From a virus: a DNA stretch of 64,000 nucleotides. Positions 61,582 through 64,000 of the stretch are shown here, one piece after another. The position numbers and the translations under genes were made by a program. The notes beneath the pieces were generated by a model. The model had not been told where the DNA came from, ran no database searches, and worked only from the letters and a program-made list of their open reading frames with translations. The DNA is taken from positions 21,117-85,116 of IMG/VR virus record IMGVR_UViG_3300025707_000655; one strand, given 5' to 3'. Position 1 is the first letter of the stretch. Every line of letters begins with the position of its first letter.

Positions 61582-63168
61582 ATGTCTTTTAAACTCACCA
61601 AGCAAGATATCCGCAAAGAAATAATAAAGTGTGGCAAGAATCCAAACTACTTTATCAATAACTACGCCAAGATCACTCACCCGCAGCGTGGGCTGATTCC
61701 ATTCAAGTTATACCCATTTCAGGAAGACTTAGTAGAGAATTTTATAGATCACCGTTTCAATGTTATATTGAAGGCTAGGCAGCTAGGTATCTCTACGATT
61801 ACTGCAGGCTTTGTTGTATGGCAAATGTTGTTTCATAAAGAAAAGAACGTTCTGGTTATTGCTACAAAGTTCGGCACCGCCGCAAACCTGGTTAAGAAGG
61901 TCAAAAACATACTAAGAAACGTTCCCGACTGGTTGACCATCGCACATGTGACTATAGACAACAGGACTTCCTTCGAATTATCAAACGGCTCTCAAATAAA
62001 AGCTTCTTCTACCTCCGGCGACGCAGGGCGTTCAGAGGCCTTGTCTTTGTTAGTTATAGACGAAGCTGCTCACATCGACGGACTGGATGAGTTGTGGATG
62101 GGGCTGTATCCTACACTGTCTACTGGTGGGCGATGCATCGCGCTTTCCACTCCAAACGGCGTCGGTAATTGGTTTCATAAAATATACTCAGAATCTGAAT
62201 CTTCGGTTAACGATTTCTTTCCAACTGTGTTGCCCTGGGAGGTCCACCCAGACCGAGACAAAGATTGGTTTGACAGAGAGACAAAAAATATGTCTAGAAG
62301 AGAGATCGCGCAAGAGCTTGAGTGCAGTTTCAATATGTCTGGTGAAACCGTTTTCCACCCAGAAGATCTAGAGTGGATTGCGGAATTGATCACTGAACCC
62401 AAATACAGGACTGGATTCGATAGAAACTTTTGGATTTGGCAAGAATATCAGCAAGGTGTGCAATACTTAATCTCTGCAGACGTCGCTAGAGGCGACGGGC
62501 GAGACTACTCCGTGTTTCACATAATAAAACTTGACAGTATGGAGATAATTGCAGAATACCAAGGAAAAGTTACCCCCGACATATTCTCTGAACTGCTTTT
62601 CAACGCTGGTGTCGAGTACGGAAATTGTATGTTGGTGGTCGAAAATAACTCTGTTGGATATTCTGTGCTTGAAAAGTTGGTAGATAGAGGGTATCCAAAT
62701 GTTTATTTTTCTGTAAAGTCTAGTCACGACTACATCGACCCCATCGAGGCTGAGTATAGAAGTAACACAATAGCTGGCTTTACGACATCATCAAAGACTA
62801 GGCCACTAATAATAGCTAAATTTGAAGAATTCGTGAGAAACAAGCTAATTAAGATATATTCGTCGAGACTTTTAAGCGAGATGAAAACGTTCGTATGGCA
62901 CAACGGTAAACCTACTGCTATGAGATCTTACAATGACGACTTAATATTAGCTTGTTCGATTGGTTGTTGGGTCCGAGATACAACACTCTCTGAAAACTAC
63001 AAGGCTATAGAATACAAAAAGGCGGCAATGGGGGCTATGTTTAGTACCAAGACGAATTTGAATACAAGTATACCAGGTATGAATTCTTACAAAAAAGATA
63101 GTGTATTTGATGGTATAGTAAAAACAAAAAGCAATCACGAAAACTTTCCGTGGTTATTTAAGGGATAA
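61582..63168 (+). CDS. 17: Large terminase subunit, T4 gp17-like
   Basis: A 528-residue DNA-packaging motor. The ATPase half has LKARQLGISTITAGFVVWQM (Walker A-like, about residue 63), SLLVIDEAAHIDGLDELW (Walker B and catalytic Glu, about 156), and ALSTPNGVGNWFHKIY (coupling motif). The nuclease half has ISADVARGDGRDYSVFHIIK (first Asp, about 297), MLVVENNSVG (about 351) and MRSYNDDLILACSIG (last Asp, about 450). It cuts concatemers and drives DNA into the prohead. T4 gp17 has 610 residues. It is directly followed by the portal gene. Confidence 0.95.
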   Translation: MSFKLTKQDIRKEIIKCGKNPNYFINNYAKITHPQRGLIPFKLYPFQEDLVENFIDHRFNVILKARQLGISTITAGFVVWQMLFHKEKNVLVIATKFGTAANLVKKVKNILRNVPDWLTIAHVTIDNRTSFELSNGSQIKASSTSGDAGRSEALSLLVIDEAAHIDGLDELWMGLYPTLSTGGRCIALSTPNGVGNWFHKIYSESESSVNDFFPTVLPWEVHPDRDKDWFDRETKNMSRREIAQELECSFNMSGETVFHPEDLEWIAELITEPKYRTGFDRNFWIWQEYQQGVQYLISADVARGDGRDYSVFHIIKLDSMEIIAEYQGKVTPDIFSELLFNAGVEYGNCMLVVENNSVGYSVLEKLVDRGYPNVYFSVKSSHDYIDPIEAEYRSNTIAGFTTSSKTRPLIIAKFEEFVRNKLIKIYSSRLLSEMKTFVWHNGKPTAMRSYNDDLILACSIGCWVRDTTLSENYKAIEYKKAAMGAMFSTKTNLNTSIPGMNSYKKDSVFDGIVKTKSNHENFPWLFKG

Positions 63169-63173
63169 AACTG

Positions 63174-64000
63174 ATGGCTTCTAACAAAAAGAATATAAAC
63201 ACAAACAACACCAGAAATCCAGAAAACAGCTTATTTAAAAGTTTGACTAGGTTGCTTTCTGGGCCACTAGTAGTTCACCGCACCCAGACAGCTAGAAGGT
63301 TGCGACGCCGACAATTAGACAAATACGCACAGAGATTCAAATCAGCGAGCGGTCAGCAGTTCAAAAAGACCCAATATAATCCATTCGACAATCTTATGGC
63401 TGGCGTCATGGCCAATCAAAACCGGCTTGAAAGATATGTAGACTTCGATCAGATGGAGTACACACCTGAGATCGCTTCTGCTCTTGACATCTATGCAGAT
63501 GAGATGACCACAAGTTCTAACTTGCAGCCTTTGCTTACGATAGATTGTCCTAATGACGAAATCAAAAACATACTTGACTCTCTATATCACAATATAATGA
63601 ACATCGAGTTTAATCTCTTTGGTTGGTCAAGAACGATGTGCAAGTATGGAGACTTCTTTTTATATATGGACATCGATGAAACCCTTGGTATAAAAAGTTG
63701 CATAGGTTTACCCGGTCAAGAGATAGAACGTCTTGAAGGGGAGGATAAATCAAATCCTAACTATATTCAGTACCAATGGAATAGTGCCGGAATGACTTTC
63801 GAAAATTGGCAAATTGCTCACTTTAGAATCCTGGGCAACGACAAACACGCACCATACGGGACGAGCGCCCTCGAACCTGCCCGACGAATTTGGCGTCAAT
63901 TAACTCTCCTTGAGGATGCTATGATGGCGTATAGAATTGTAAGATCTCCAGAGAGAAGGGTGTTCTACATCGACACTGGAGGTATCGCACCACAAGATGT
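63174..64000 (+). CDS. 20: Portal protein, T4 gp20-like (cut by the window end)
   Basis: The first 275 residues are visible. ATG 63174 overlaps nothing and lies after AGGGATAAAACTG. Characteristic parts are DFDQMEYTPEIASALDIYAD, WSRTMCKYGDFFLYMDI, and APYGTSALEPARRIWRQLTL, followed by LEDAMMAYRIVRSPERRVFY and IDTGGIAP, the last a hallmark of gp20. The portal forms the dodecameric vertex through which DNA enters. Gene order terminase-portal without sheath or tube genes between is noted elsewhere. Confidence 0.93.
   Translation, partial: MASNKKNINTNNTRNPENSLFKSLTRLLSGPLVVHRTQTARRLRRRQLDKYAQRFKSASGQQFKKTQYNPFDNLMAGVMANQNRLERYVDFDQMEYTPEIASALDIYADEMTTSSNLQPLLTIDCPNDEIKNILDSLYHNIMNIEFNLFGWSRTMCKYGDFFLYMDIDETLGIKSCIGLPGQEIERLEGEDKSNPNYIQYQWNSAGMTFENWQIAHFRILGNDKHAPYGTSALEPARRIWRQLTLLEDAMMAYRIVRSPERRVFYIDTGGIAPQD

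Noticed and set aside
1-64000. tRNA genes, CRISPR array, integrase or insertion sequences
   Set aside because: Reading both strands and all gaps gave no cloverleaf with CCA-like ends, no spaced direct repeats, no recombinase or transposase motifs and no terminal inverted repeats. All gaps are shorter than about 110 bases.

Overview
This window is part of the genome of a tailed, contractile-tail (myovirus-type) phage that is distantly related to T4. The T4-family proteins visible are a gp55-like late sigma factor, gp25 and gp6 baseplate wedge proteins, a gp5-like hub/spike, a gp61-like primase, gp46/gp47 recombination functions, the gp17 large terminase and the gp20 portal. All convincing genes are on the + strand and tightly packed, with stop/start overlaps (ATGA, TAATG, TGATG) and many GTG or TTG starts. 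There are no tRNA genes, insertion sequences, integrase or CRISPR array. The composition and several shared modules resemble marine T4-like phages. The host cannot be named from the sequence.

Region 1 (about 1-13.55 kb) is a carbohydrate cassette of about 17 translationally coupled genes. It encodes two short-chain epimerases/dehydratases, a GDSL (SGNH) esterase, a formyltransferase, at least two clear methyltransferases, several glycosyltransferases, a polysaccharide-deacetylase-like protein, NeuA-like and NeuB-like nonulosonic-acid enzymes, a sulfotransferase, a UDP-glucose-dehydrogenase-family enzyme, a NadM-like adenylyltransferase and an APS kinase. Together these could make, activate, decorate and transfer a modified acidic sugar, with sulfate activated by the phage itself. 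The acceptor could be a virion protein, host surface glycan or another molecule; the sequence does not say which.

Region 2 (about 13.55-15.3 kb) holds small conserved phage genes (one with an FmdB-type zinc ribbon) and the late sigma factor. Region 3 (about 15.3-54 kb) is the tail/baseplate module: a peptidase-bearing hub protein (M15 D,D-peptidase fold), a spike-like protein, a 2122-residue protein with a putative peptidoglycan-binding N terminus, gp25, gp6, a DNRLRE-type beta-sandwich protein, a 4311-residue protein with LamG-like domains and an integrin-like FG-GAP beta-propeller, and several large structural proteins, some of them paralogous.

Region 4 (about 54-59.6 kb) encodes nucleic-acid functions: a J-domain protein, a RuvC-like resolvase that seems to lack any ATG/GTG/TTG start, a primase, and a single-chain fusion of the Mre11/SbcD/gp47 nuclease with the Rad50/SbcC/gp46 ATPase, preceded by a good sigma70-type promoter. 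Region 5 (about 59.6-61 kb) looks like a lysis cassette (small membrane protein, coiled-coil membrane protein, overlapping signal-peptide protein). Region 6 (61-64 kb) begins the packaging/head module with terminase and portal, the portal running off the end. No stretch longer than about 110 bases lacks a gene.
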